From Heterobasidion occidentale (lineage: Eukaryota > Basidiomycota > Agaricomycetes > Russulales > Bondarzewiaceae), in contig JBCAQO010000008.1 of NCBI GenBank assembly GCA_039111635.1, positions 1,860,001 through 1,924,000 of the forward strand: a DNA stretch of 64,000 nucleotides, given 5' to 3'. The notes below the pieces were generated by a model that was given only the letters and a program-made list of their open reading frames with translations, was not told the DNA's origin and did no database searches. A program made the position numbers and the translations under genes. Positions 23,171-33,382 of the stretch are shown in pieces; position 1 is the stretch's first letter; every line of letters begins with the position of its first letter.

Positions 23171-24101
23171 TAGAGTCGCATGTAGCAGGGGGAATTAGAA
23201 AGAATACGGAGGGAGTGGAGTAAGGGAGGTGGAGGAGGTGGAGGAGGAGGGAGCGGACCAGCTTGGAACGCTGCGCTCTCACATCGGCACGGGGTTTTTC
23301 GGGTCCCCTCCGTCGACCCTCCGCCGGCTCTTGTCACCCTGTTCACCTCATTCTCCGCCCACAGTTGCTTTCCTCCGGGTTCCATACTGTCAGGACCGCC
23401 TTGCATCTCTCTCACCGACGTTGAGGTCGTCATTGACTGCGGATTCAATCCGCCACTCGACCACAAGGAATGGCAGGCTTTTTATGTGTGCCCAATGCCC
23501 GTCCAACCAATATGTTCAACTAGGCCCGGGATATGATCATCGTTGCTCGAGATTGAGGGCAGCTCCTGGCAACTCTCGCGAAGCCCAGATCTTGGCTGAA
23601 CCAATGACCAATACATATAGAGGTGATCTGCATCTGAGTCTCCGTCTGTGATACTTCCCCTTCCTTTCATCCTCAAGGCAAAGCGTCTGCTCTGGAAGAG
23701 TCTGCCTGCAGGTCGATGTCGGCACGGTTGTTTATGAGCACACAATATACTCACGTTACTCACATGGAAAACGACAGGCCTCGCCATCTACCGCAACCTT
23801 GTTTTGCATTCTTACATCACGGGTATGTGTTTCTCCTTGTTGATCTGTGATCTACCGTGAAGGGTCCCTTGTGTGCTGTGCAGTAGATAAGTACGCAGTA
23901 TTGTATATTAGGCAGCTATTAGATGTGGAAATAGACCAGTGTGTCCCACTAATAGAATGGGATGAGTTCATCGCCTGCGCCGTTCCGTTCCGGCTGTCTA
24001 CTGTGAGCTTCTTGGATGTACACGCCGCGAGCGATTTTCCGACGACAATATCGATGTAGCCGACGCGCGCAGTCCTCGTCAGCGATCAGGGATTGTTTTT
24101 C
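23171..24101. other. divergent promoter region of KEI1 and the 4E-HP gene
   Basis: About 0.93 kb between two outward-facing genes. Purine/pyrimidine-biased stretches lie just upstream of KEI1 (about 23200-23260). No motif-bearing open frame was found. Confidence 0.45.
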
Positions 24102-25521
24102 ATGCCACCCACCTCACAGCGTAAGTTTGAGATCTCGAGTTGAGCGGCTGGAGTTCCGGGGTCCGCTGAGGAGGATTTCGTCGTGTGGAATTTATTTGTT
24201 GCTTCATTGTCTGCTCTGCGTCGCCGTGACGAGATACCTCCTCCTAACTTATAATCATTGCTCCCTTTTCTTATGGCAGGTTACTTCTCAAACCACTCCC
24301 CCCAGCCCCGCTTTCCCCCCAACAAAGACGGCCAGGCCACCGCCGCTGCCGCCGCCCCTCGACCATGCCTGCCGCCTCGCCCCGCCCGCGTATACCCTCC
24401 CGACACTTCTCCACATCACTCACCGACGAGCGGCTGTCCGCCAAGGAAAAGAGCCCAGGGCCAGGCGGCTCGCCCGGTGCGCCCTCCGTCCACCCGCTCC
24501 GCAATACGTGCGTCTGCTCCTTCCCACTCCCCGACCGAGATTCCCTGCGCTCACTCGGCGTTCCCTCCCTCCCTCGCCCGTCCGCACTCGTACGCGCTCA
24601 CAACCCAGATGGGTGTTCTGGTTCAGGCAGCAGCGCGCGCCGGGGAACAAGATCACGAACTACGAAGAGGGCATCAAAAAGATCTCCGCCTTCCACTCCG
24701 TGCGCGCCACTCCCTAACTCTTGCCCCACCCGCGCGCTGACCCACAGACCCGCTCCCACCGCCTCCCACCCGCCCCGCCCCACCTCCCCGCGCGCCGCAG
24801 GCCGAGTCCTTCTGGTCGCTCTGGACGCACCTGCACCCGCCATCCGCCCTACTGCCCACGACCGACTACCTGCTCTTCCACTCGGGCGTGCGCAGGCCCG
24901 TCTGGGAGGACCCGCTCAACCTCCCCGGCGGCAAGTGGATCATCCGCCTCCGCAAGGGCATCGCGGACCGCGTCTGGGAGGACCTCGTGCTCGCCATCGT
25001 CGGCGACCAGTTCGCCGACTGCTCCGCCCCAGAGGAGGCCGGCGGCGGTGGCGGTGCGGCCAGCAGCAAGGCGGACGAGGCGGAGAGCTGGCGGAGCGGG
25101 CCGAGGGACGCGAAGGAGGGCAAGGACGCGAAGGACGAGGAGTGGCCGGAGATATGTGGGTGTACGATCAGCGTGCGGCAGAGCGAGGATATCGTGAGCG
25201 TGTGGAACCGCGATAGCGACGTGAAAGTGCGGGAGCGGATCAGGTGCGTGCCGTTGAGGCCGTCGCTGTCTGTCGTGGGCCTTACTCATCACACGCGGCT
25301 GGACGTCGTCGCCCTTGCAGGGAGATGATCCGTCGCGTGCTCAGCCTGCCTGGGACGACAGTCATGGAATACAAAACGAACAACGGTGCGTCGCGCTCTC
25401 GCTTCCGAGTCGCGTGCCGTGATGAATGAACGCCTCTCGGACCCTCGTCCACGCAGACTCGATGCAGGATAAATCATCCTTCCGCAATTCAGCCGTCGAC
25501 CGCACGCCTCTCGCATCATGA
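24102..25521 (+). CDS. class II eIF4E, 4E-HP (eIF4E2) type cap-binding protein (one frame break)
   Basis: mRNA 5' cap-binding protein. Core exons 24609-24699, 24801-25243, 25321-25385 and 25457-25521 join cleanly. Cap-pocket tryptophans are in TWVFWFRQQ and PVWEDPLNL (Trp-Glu), and a later one is in VSVWNRD. The binding-partner surface Trp is in ESFWSLW. GGKWIIRLRKG and PGTTVMEYKTN match animal 4E-HP better than canonical eIF4E, so a repressor or condition-specific role is likely. The proposed start is a 19-nt exon (24102-24120) spliced at 24280. From there the frame must shift -1 near the C run 24355-24358 to reach MPAASPRPRIPSRHF. The in-frame ATG at 24365 is the fallback start. The N-terminal extension is Pro/Ala-rich and poorly conserved. 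Confidence 0.85.
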
Positions 25522-25789
25522 TGCCATCCCGGGCGCCGCTGGGTTGTTTCAATGTGCTCTTTGTTGTTTTGTTGCAAACTCTGTACCGAGATAGTGAGTG
25601 GCAGGCTTGCGTGGGCGTGGGCGGGTGCGGGCGTCGACTTGTAGCTCTATCTACACTTGTTTCTGCATGCATGGGTGCTGCAGCTCACCCTATGTAAATC
25701 GCGCAGCGGCACAGCATCATCTCAACTAAGAAAGCAACGCATAAATAATCCAGAGCACGTCGCGCGACGCGCAGCCCGTCCAGTGTCCA
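25522..25789. other. convergent 3' intergenic region
   Basis: Short tail-to-tail spacer between the 4E-HP gene and PAF1, with no coding signal. Confidence 0.4.
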
Positions 25790-27505
25790 TCACACGTCCA
25801 CCTTGATCGCCGTGCCGTGGCCGTTCATCCCGTTCTCTGCCGCCACCGCTGGCACAGAGACGGAGGGCCCGAGATCCTCCTCTCCGTCCGCGTCCGCGTC
25901 GCGCTGCAGGAGGTACAGCGGATCGACGACCTCCGCCAGCGCCTCCGCGCGCTCCTCCGCCTCCTCGCGGCTCGGCGGCGTGTGCGCGACGCGCACGAGC
26001 GCCCACTTGTCGCGGAAGCGCTCGGTCGGCTGTCCGTGCGGGCGGCGCTCAGCAAGGCAAGGGCAAGGGGCGCGACGGGGGACAGCACATCACGCACCTC
26101 CGTCCGCTTCTTTTTCAGCACCATCTTGCGCTCGATGTTCTTGTAGTACGCGCCGCGCCCACGGAGCTCGCGCGCGCGCCCGTTCGCGGCCCCGGCGCTG
26201 GACTGCACCTCGACCTTGATGTTGCCCTCGTCGAACACGAGCAAAAACTCGTTCGGGACGTCCTGCTCGACCTTGACGACCTCGTAGTCCCGCACGAAGT
26301 GGAAGTCGGTTGCCTAGAAGGATAATGACGCGGGTCGTGAGCATGGAACTAAATGGGCGAGCGCCACGAGTGCTTGCCTCGTCCTCGTTTTCGGTGACGT
26401 CGATGCCGGCCGCGCGGCGCGCGTTCTGGAAGTGCTCGACCGCCTCGTCTTCCTTTGTGAGGTAGTACGCGAGGAAATGGTCTCCGTCAGACTCCATCGG
26501 CCGCATGATCGCACAGTTGAGGCGGGGGTCCTCGACCTACACCCGCAAGCGTAAGCACACGAAACCGCGGCAGCAAGAAAAGGAGAAACGCACGTCGGGC
26601 GGACGGTCCCCGGGGCGCTCGCTGAACCTGAAGAGATCGTAGGCGTTCGCCCAGATGTCCGCGTCGGGGAGGATCTCGTACGAGGACTCGGCGGTGAGGT
26701 GGGGCTTCGTCGGGTGCCGGAGCGCCGAGAGGTCAAAGTTGTCGTTGGCGGCTGCGAAGGAAAGCTCGACGGAGCGGAGCTGCGCGTCCCGGGAGACGTC
26801 CGGCGTGTCGTGGTTGCTGCGTCTGGCCGTGGCGGGCGCGTGAGCGACGGATCTGGGCAGGGAGAGAAGGATCGCGACGCACATTTCCATCGCCGTTGCG
26901 CGGGGGCCGGACGACGAGCCCTCGCGGCTGATGTATTCCGTTTTGCGCAGCCAGGAGACGTGCGCGGGGAGAGGCGTCGAGGCGCCCGACCCGGTGCGGG
27001 AGAACTCGCCGTTCCCGAACCCGCCGGAGCTGGAGGGGTCACTCAGGAGGAACTGGTCCTTTGGGTCGAGCAGCGGCAGGTTGTTCTTGTCGGGGTTGAG
27101 TGCTGAGATCGCGCGCGGGTATCGCAGGAGGCGGCATGCACGGAAGAGTCGCGGCGTTGTGAGCGCGGTTTACACGGGACGAGGGGAACGCCTTTGCGCA
27201 CCTGAGTCGTCTGCGCCCTCTTCCCACAGGGCTTCCCACTTGCCAAGGTCAAGCGGCATCCCGCACTCGGCGTCGACGATCATGGGAAGCGGGGTGTCGT
27301 TCGCGAGGGCATCTAGGAACTCGGGGCGCGTGTAGCGGATGGGGTTCGTCGGGATGTCGAGGAGCTTTGGAGGACATGGGGGTGCAGGGAGGGGATTTTG
27401 ATACCGCACACGGACGAGGAGGTCGAGTTTACTGCGGAGCCACGTTTAGAGCCGACGGTGCAGGAAGGATGTGTGGGCAGATGCGCACCTTTTCTTGAAG
27501 CTCAT
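25790..27505 (-). CDS. PAF1: RNA polymerase II-associated factor 1 (Paf1)
   Basis: Core subunit of the Paf1 elongation complex, which couples RNA polymerase II to H2B ubiquitination and H3K4/K36 methylation. The first exon is only 17 nt (27489-27505), and splicing gives MSFKKSKLDLLVRVRYQNPLP. The conserved N-terminal block follows (PPKLLDIPTNPIRYTRPEFLD and MIVDAECGMPLDLGKW). Then come DQFLLSD, VSWLRKTEYISRE, the KPHLTAESSYEILPD segment, FLAYYLTKEDEAVEHF and YYKNIERKMVLKKKRTE. The tail is acidic and degenerate and ends IKVDV. Several short introns interrupt the gene. It starts 271 bp from the divergent SFH5 gene, and the tRNA relic lies between them. Confidence 0.93.
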
Positions 27506-27641
27506 GGTGTCTCGACGCAGTGCGAGGTGATGGCTTGTGGGTTGCCGACGCAGAGAGGGCTTCCGAGGATTGGAGTGGCGAGCTCGGCGCGTGCCTTGGG
27601 GTCGCTTCCCACGCCCATGGCACCGACATCAAAGAGAGGAC

Positions 27642-27692
27642 CCAGCGGGATTCGAACCCCTGCACAACTAGACCGCTCGGCCACGCTACCCA
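27642..27692 (-). pseudogene. degenerate tRNA (Ser/Leu type) lacking the anticodon arm
   Basis: On the minus strand an A-box TGGCCGAGCGGT (27672-27683) is followed after only a few bases by a perfect B-box GGTTCGAATCC (27648-27658). The D-arm sequence GTGGCCGAGCGGTCTA is that of a type II tRNA (Ser or Leu). The T arm can form a stem with one bulge. The anticodon stem-loop and variable arm are missing, and the acceptor strands pair only partly, so this cannot be a functional tRNA. It may be a deletion relic, or the boxes may still recruit TFIIIC. Confidence 0.7.
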
Positions 27693-27776
27693 TTACAGAG
27701 CAGCGCATCTTATCAGACAAGGGCCACCTACCAGCCCGAGTCCACGCCCCTTTGACCACTTCCACTGACGACCACC

Positions 27777-29087
27777 ATGTCTACCACAGAGACCGCGCCC
27801 ATCCCTACACAACCCGACGCCACGGATGGCACCACCACCGACGACACGATGCCCCTCCTCGCAGAGAACAAGGCCGAAGAAGAGCCCCAGAGCCCGCTGA
27901 CCCAGAAGTTCACAGCGAGCGAATGGGCGGCGCTCAAGGAGTTCCGCGTGCGTGCCCCTGTCCCTCGACGCTCCCGTCGCCGCGCCGTGCTCACAACCGC
28001 CGCAGACCCACCTCCCCGAGATATTCGCGAGCGCGTACGACGACAAGCCGGACGCAAAGACGACGCCCGTCACCATCTGGGGCGTCGCGCTCGACCCCAG
28101 CGGCAAGCCGGACCCGCGCGCCAGCGTGGTCCTCATGAAATGGCTCCGGGCGAGGCGCGTCCCCTCCTCCTCCTGTCGCAGCGCGCGCGCCCTCCCAGCT
28201 CACCGCCTTCGAAAAACGATCTCCCCACCAGGAACCTGAACGTCGCCGAGGCGAAGACGATGATGATCGCGACCCTCCGCTGGCGCGACGAGTTCAAGGT
28301 CGAGGACGCCGTCCGGGAGACGTTCCCCGCGGACGTGTTTGGCAAGCTCGGACATATATACGGGAAGGACAAGCAGGGCAGACCCGTCACGTACGTGCGA
28401 CAACGCCCCCTGCGCCTCGTTGTGCATGCCGGCCCTCACGCTGCCGCTGCCTCAGGTACAACTTTTACGGCGCGAACAAGGATCTGGACGCCGTGTTCGG
28501 CGACGTGCAGCGCTTCCTCCGGTGTGCCCCGCTCGCCGTTTGATTTCGCTGCGACGGTTCTTTGACCACCGTCTCCCACAGGTGGCGCATCGCGCTCATG
28601 GAGCGCGGCATCGCACTGATGGACCTCGAGACCGTCGACCAGATGGTACAAGTGCATGGTGCGTCTCGCGCGCCCATCTCCAGAACCACACCGACCGATT
28701 GCCTCCCACGCGCTCAGACTACGAGGGCGTAGGCTGGAACAGCCGCACCGCGAACTCCAAAGCCGCCGCCGCCGAAGCCAGCAGCATATTCCAGAACCAC
28801 TACCCCGAGTTCCTCGTACGCACCCACACCCTCCCTCCCCCGCCCTCGCGCACACGCCGGCTGACACGCCCCCCGCGCCGCAGGCCCACAAGTTCTTCGT
28901 GAACGTCCCCAGCTTCCTCACGTGGATCTTCTGGCTCTTCAAGCCCCTGCTCTCCGCGGCGACCCTCGCGAAGATGAAGGTCGCCGGGAGCGGCGCGCAC
29001 GCCGTCGCGAAGGAGCTCCGCCCGCTCATCGCCGACGACCAGCTCCCGCCGCGCTACGGCGGCACCGCGCCCGACGCCCCGTTCTGA
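27777..29087 (+). CDS. SFH5: Sec14-like phosphatidylinositol transfer protein, Sfh5 type
   Basis: CRAL-TRIO lipid-transfer protein of the cytosol and ER/plasma membrane periphery. Yeast Sfh5 is an atypical Sec14 homologue for which haem binding has been reported. The N-terminal tail is acidic and Thr-rich, followed by LTQKFTASEWAALKEFR and THLPEIFASAYDDKPDAKTT. Then come TIWGVALDP, RASVVLMKWLRAR, NLNVAEAKTMMIATLRWRDEF and LGHIYGKDKQGRPVTYNFYG. The lipid-binding half follows (WRIALMERGIALMDLETVDQM, YEGVGWNSRTANSK, IFQNHYPEFL, KFFVNVPSFLTWIFWLFKPLL). It ends LPPRYGGTAPDAPF. Seven or so short introns are removed in frame. No break was found. Confidence 0.9.
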
Positions 29088-29711
29088 TCGCGCGCACCCT
29101 GCCCCCCGTGCTCCCGTGTTCCCGTGCCCTCGCATTTTTACGTCCGCCGTCGCTGTTCGCTACCTCGAGTTTATTTTACCGCATTTGCATCATGATCTTT
29201 CGTTGCCTTTTCTCTTATGTCTGCCCTGTTGGTTTTTGATGCCCTCGCAGCACGTCACCTGCTCTCCACGTACGTACTAACCCGTCATGTTATTCTCTCC
29301 ACGACCGATCGCGGCCGGCTCGCAACCCATCCCCAGCCAAAGCGTCCACGCGACAGTAACACCAGTAGCTATTAGCCTCCCTCTCCCCCGCTTCTTCGTC
29401 ATGTCCGCCCTAGTTTTGATCTTACGCGCCCCCTCGATGTCTGCACGCCCTTACCATGTACACGTTAGCACGCTATTCACCGGAACGGCCGTTTTGCGTC
29501 TCCCCCACTCTCGATAGCTCGAACGGAACCGCACTTAGGTAGTTGCGAGATGAGCCAGTATAGCAAACGCCACGGCAGACACAGAGCGAAAGGAGATCGT
29601 ACGACAACAGAAACAGCAACTAAGCGCAACAAAGATCCCATCCCAGCCTCGACCGACCGACCGAAAAAAAAACGAAAGCAAGCCAGAGTCCCCAAGGTCC
29701 CAGATCCAATC

Positions 29712-29742
<31 letters not shown>

Positions 29743-29762
29743 GCCCTCCCAGTCCCTCCCCG
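29088..29762. other. convergent 3' intergenic region
   Basis: Tail-to-tail spacer. It contains a pyrimidine-rich stretch and, near its end, a CA microsatellite. Open frames here reflect composition only. Confidence 0.45.
29715..29742. repeat. (CA)n microsatellite
   Basis: An uninterrupted ACACAC run of about 28 bases lies just beyond the stop codon of the minus-strand gene, probably in its 3' UTR. Confidence 0.8.
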
Positions 29763-31787
29763 CTACGGCCCGCCGACGCTGCTCCCGCTCGCGAGCGTGA
29801 CCGCATACTCGTGCTTCAGCGGGTCCCAGCTCTCCGCCCAACTCGGCACCGCGCGGCGGCCCCTCACGCCCATCCGGATCGCGTGCGGGTTCGAGAACGC
29901 CGGCGGCGGCGGCGCGCTCGGCGAGCGCAGCTGCGGGTTGCTGTGCGCGGTCAGTCGCCGTGCTCGGACGGACGGAATCGCGGGAGGAGGGGGGGGGGCT
30001 TACTTGGCGCTGAGCGTCGGCCCGAGGGCGAGCCGCGCGAAGCTCTGCGGGAAGAGCGGGTTGCCGGGGCCGCGCTCGCCGACGACGTCGTACGGGATGT
30101 CACTGCTGGTCGTCGACGAGGCGTAGTGGTACCGCCCAACGGAGCCCTCGCGCACGCTGTCCCTGTCCCTGTCCCTATCCCTGTCCCTGTCCCCCGCAGG
30201 CGCGTACGCGTTGTGCTCCGCCATCGCGCCCACCGAGACGGGGTCCGAGGCCGCGTGGGACTGGGACGGGGACGCAGACGCGTGCGCGTGCGCGGCGGGG
30301 GGCAGCGGGGAAAACGAGCGCGGGCGCGCGTCGGGCGAGGACCGCGACGCGAACAAGCCAGGCGACGTCGGCGCGGTGGAGATGCGGATGCCCTGCATGA
30401 CCTCCTTCGTCGCGGGCGGCGCGCACGCGGCGGGCGCAGCAGCAGCCGCCGCAGCCGCGGCCGCGTCCTCCTCGCCCTCCTCGCTCTCGCGCACCTCCTC
30501 GGAGATGTCCTGCATGCGGTGCGCGCCGGCGCGCGTGGGGGGGTGCTCGTGCTCGGCCGGCGGCGAGGTGGGCGCGAAGACGGGCTCGATGGAGAGCTCG
30601 CTGGGCTCGCGGTAGGGCGAGCGCAGGAAGCCCGACGGCGGCGGGTCTGCTCGCTCGTCGTGGGAGCAGGCGGCGCGGTGCTCCGAGACGGCGCTCGCGA
30701 CGGAGTCCAGCTCGGGAGAGAGGGACCCGACGAGGCCCTCGCTGAGGAGGAGCCCGGCGGGGGCCGTGTCGTGCGCCTGGAAAGGCGGCTGCATGGTAGA
30801 CAACATGTACGGCAGCAGGGTGGGGTCGTATTCCTCAAAGTCCTCGGGGTCCAGCTCGGGAGGGGCGCCGAGGGCGCCCTTGAGGCGTTCCCAGACGAGC
30901 TCGCTGTGGGCGAGGACGCAGCGCCGGGCGCAGAGTATCCATACGGGATCGGAGACGAGGTCGCGGTCGACGCGTTTGAGCCAGTGCTCGAGCTGGGCGA
31001 ACGTCCATTCGCACGGATCGACGTGGAAGAGCGCGGACGTGGGGGGGTCTCCGTTTTGGGGGGTAGGGAATATTTGGGAGAGGAGGGCGAGGAGCTTGGC
31101 GGAGGGGGGCCCGGCGAAGAGGGCGGAGACCTCGGTCGCTCGGTCGATGAAGGGGAGGTAGACGTCGTCTGCGAGGGCGGTGAAGGACGCGGGGCTGGTG
31201 TATGTCGGCCCTGCGGGCAGATGGCCAGGCGAGTGCGGGGAGTGGGCTGGCGAGGGCGCGGCGGCGCGGGGGTTGCAGGACTGGTGTGCGAGGTGGACGA
31301 GCTGGTCGGGGGAGAGGCGAGGTTTTGAGATGGAGGACGCGGCGTGGCGGTGCGTGCCGCTGCCGGTCGGGGAGCGCGGGCGGGAGAGCGTGGGGCTGGT
31401 GGGGCGGGAGGAAGGGCTGGAGGTGCCCGTGGCGGTGGGCGAGCCGGGTGCGGCGAAGGTCGCAGAGGCGAAGCTGAGCCTGGTGACCTCGGGCTTGGCT
31501 GCGGCGGCGCCGATCGAGGAGTTGGAGCCGACGGACGAGTTGCTCCCGTGGCGCCTGTGGTGTCCAAAGCCGAAGAGTCGACGGTGCTGGGGAGAGGGCG
31601 GTGCGTCGTCGAGCTGGATCGGGGGCGGGTTTACGCGGACGATGGTGAGCCTGCAGGAAGTGGTGCGGGACGGGTTCATGTTGAGCTCTGTGTGGACGCC
31701 CCAGGGGTCGCTGGCACACATGGAGCCCTTGCGGGCGTGTACCTTTGAGGCGGGGGACGGAGGCGAGGGTTGTTGCGCGGAGGGCAT
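29763..31787 (-). CDS. uncharacterised, mostly disordered protein with a conserved helical core
   Basis: No family recognised. The ATG at 31787 begins MPSAQQPSPPSP; upstream extension uses only non-ATG codons. The first third is Ser/Pro-rich with an RRLFGFGHHRRHG segment. A structured block lies about one third of the way in: ALADDVYLPFIDRATEV, AKLLALLSQIFP and DPCEWTFAQLEHWLKRVDRDL, followed by VWILCARRCVLAHSELVWERL. The second half is acidic, then poly-Ala, then an Arg-Asp repeat (near 30160-30192). One intron (29941-30003) joins TLSA to NNPQLRSPSAPPPPAFS. The conserved end is PSWAESWDPLKHEYAVTL...SGSSVGGP. High GC makes several antisense frames open by chance. Confidence 0.7.
30158..30194 (-). 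repeat. TCCCTG hexamer coding repeat
   Basis: About six copies of TCCCTG (one copy TCCCTA) on the plus strand encode alternating Arg and Asp on the minus strand in the uncharacterised protein. Confidence 0.75.
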
Positions 31788-33382
31788 GATGGCGGAGGGG
31801 GGCAGCGGGAGGGCTGCATTGTTGCCGTTGGAGAATATAAAGTCAATCGCGAGCACTCCTGCAATTCCAGAATCGGCCCAGACCCAGGCAGACTAATCCC
31901 CCTTTGGGGCAGCTGCTCCCCGTGGGGCCGGCTCACCACGCCCTCGTTCTCTCACCCGTCCAGCTCCAGCTCCGTCCCAGCCCAGGCTGTTTGTCGATGT
32001 TTCCCCACCCGTCGCCCTCTCACACGTACCGCAGCCGCTCCGCATTGTTCCTATCATCGCCCGTCCACGCGTTTACGTCCCACCGCCGCTCTCCTTTTCG
32101 CCATTCGATGCTTCCCGCGCCGTTGACTAACCTGCTGCTGCCACGAGACGAGTGGCCAAGGCGATAGCCAGCCCCCCGCCGTGCCTCGCAAACACACCCA
32201 TCCCTCTCCTCGCTCCCTGCACTGCGCCGCGTCCCATCCACCGCGCGTAATGACGCCTCGCACGACTACCATCCACCTGCCTAGAAACCAGCCCTACTAG
32301 CCGCCCACACGCCCCGTGCGAGCCTGTCCACATACACTCCAGCTCTCTGTCCTTCTAGATCTGCGAACCGGCCGCTGCGTTCCACTCAATCAAAACCCCT
32401 CGGATCTCCCCGCGCCCCCTGCGTATTCGCATCGATGGCGACGCCCATCCCCGAATGGCAGCCCGCTTCGAAAACTTGGACCCTCCCGTTCAAAGAGGAA
32501 GGCCTGGCCGCCCGGTCCGCCCTCGTGCGCATGCAGTCACCCAGGGCAGCCCAGGGCCCCGTGGGCGGAATTTCAGCGGCTGGCACTGCGCCGCCGAGCC
32601 GCACTGCGCGAACGGGGTGCCACTGCGACCAGCACGGCGGGTCCGAGGCCCCACTTCCACGTCCTGTTCGCAGCTTCGCATCTGTTTATGACCGCGTTGC
32701 CCAGACGTCGACTGTTAGCACTGCTTTGACGACGCGCATGCACTGTAGCTCCCTATCTTGCATTGGCCGGTGCGAACGTTTGCCTGTCGTGGGTAAGACG
32801 CCGACCGAAATAGCCCGCAAACACCGCTGGATGTGAGCATATGGGTCCTTCCATGACATCGTCAGCAATACACAGCAGCCTTCCCTCATCGAGTCGACGT
32901 CATCGCGTCGCTGGTTCGCAGCTCAGATCAAGCCCGTTTCTACTAGCATCTGAGGCTTGTTCGGGTCAGACGCGGCGCGCTCTCAAACGAGTGTGTTCCA
33001 AGCTGTGTATCCATAAGAGGGTTGGGCTCCAACGTCCAACGTCCACGTCGAGCTCGCGATGAACACGTCTCCTGTGACAGCGAAAATCGACGGTGACGAC
33101 ACACTTACGACGCCTATGACGGTTTGATAGAAACGCGCATCGACTGTACCCTTTTTTGTGACGCCACGAGCGCCCATCAGACGCCAACAAGTCACCCATG
33201 ATCGCAATTCTCCTTCAGAAACAGTGACGCACGCCGTTGTTTGTTTTGTGTGTATCAGTCTGATCCACCGAAGTCTGGAGGACACCAACATGCCAATAGT
33301 AACACCAATCACAGTGAAAGTGCCATCGAGATCTGCGGCTAGTGCATGTGTACACTGTACAGCGGATCGTTTGTTCGGGGAG
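31788..33382. other. 1.6 kb intergenic region without a supported gene
   Basis: Upstream of one minus-strand gene and downstream of another. An ATG-started open frame of 133 codons lies at 32435-32836 on the plus strand, with no motif, membrane segment or splice-supported extension. I do not call it a gene. The 5' leader of the minus-strand gene may occupy the first few hundred bases. Confidence 0.45.

Noticed and set aside
27642..27692. Functional tRNA gene
   Set aside because: The anticodon stem-loop is missing and the acceptor stem pairs poorly.
29550..31567. Antisense frames of more than 500 codons over the disordered minus-strand gene
   Set aside because: They are Arg- or Pro-rich shadows produced by codon periodicity in GC-rich DNA; the plus-strand one starts in a CA repeat flank.
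32435..32836. 133-codon ATG open frame on the plus strand
   Set aside because: No conserved motif, membrane segment, splice extension or compositional support; expected by chance in this GC-rich DNA.
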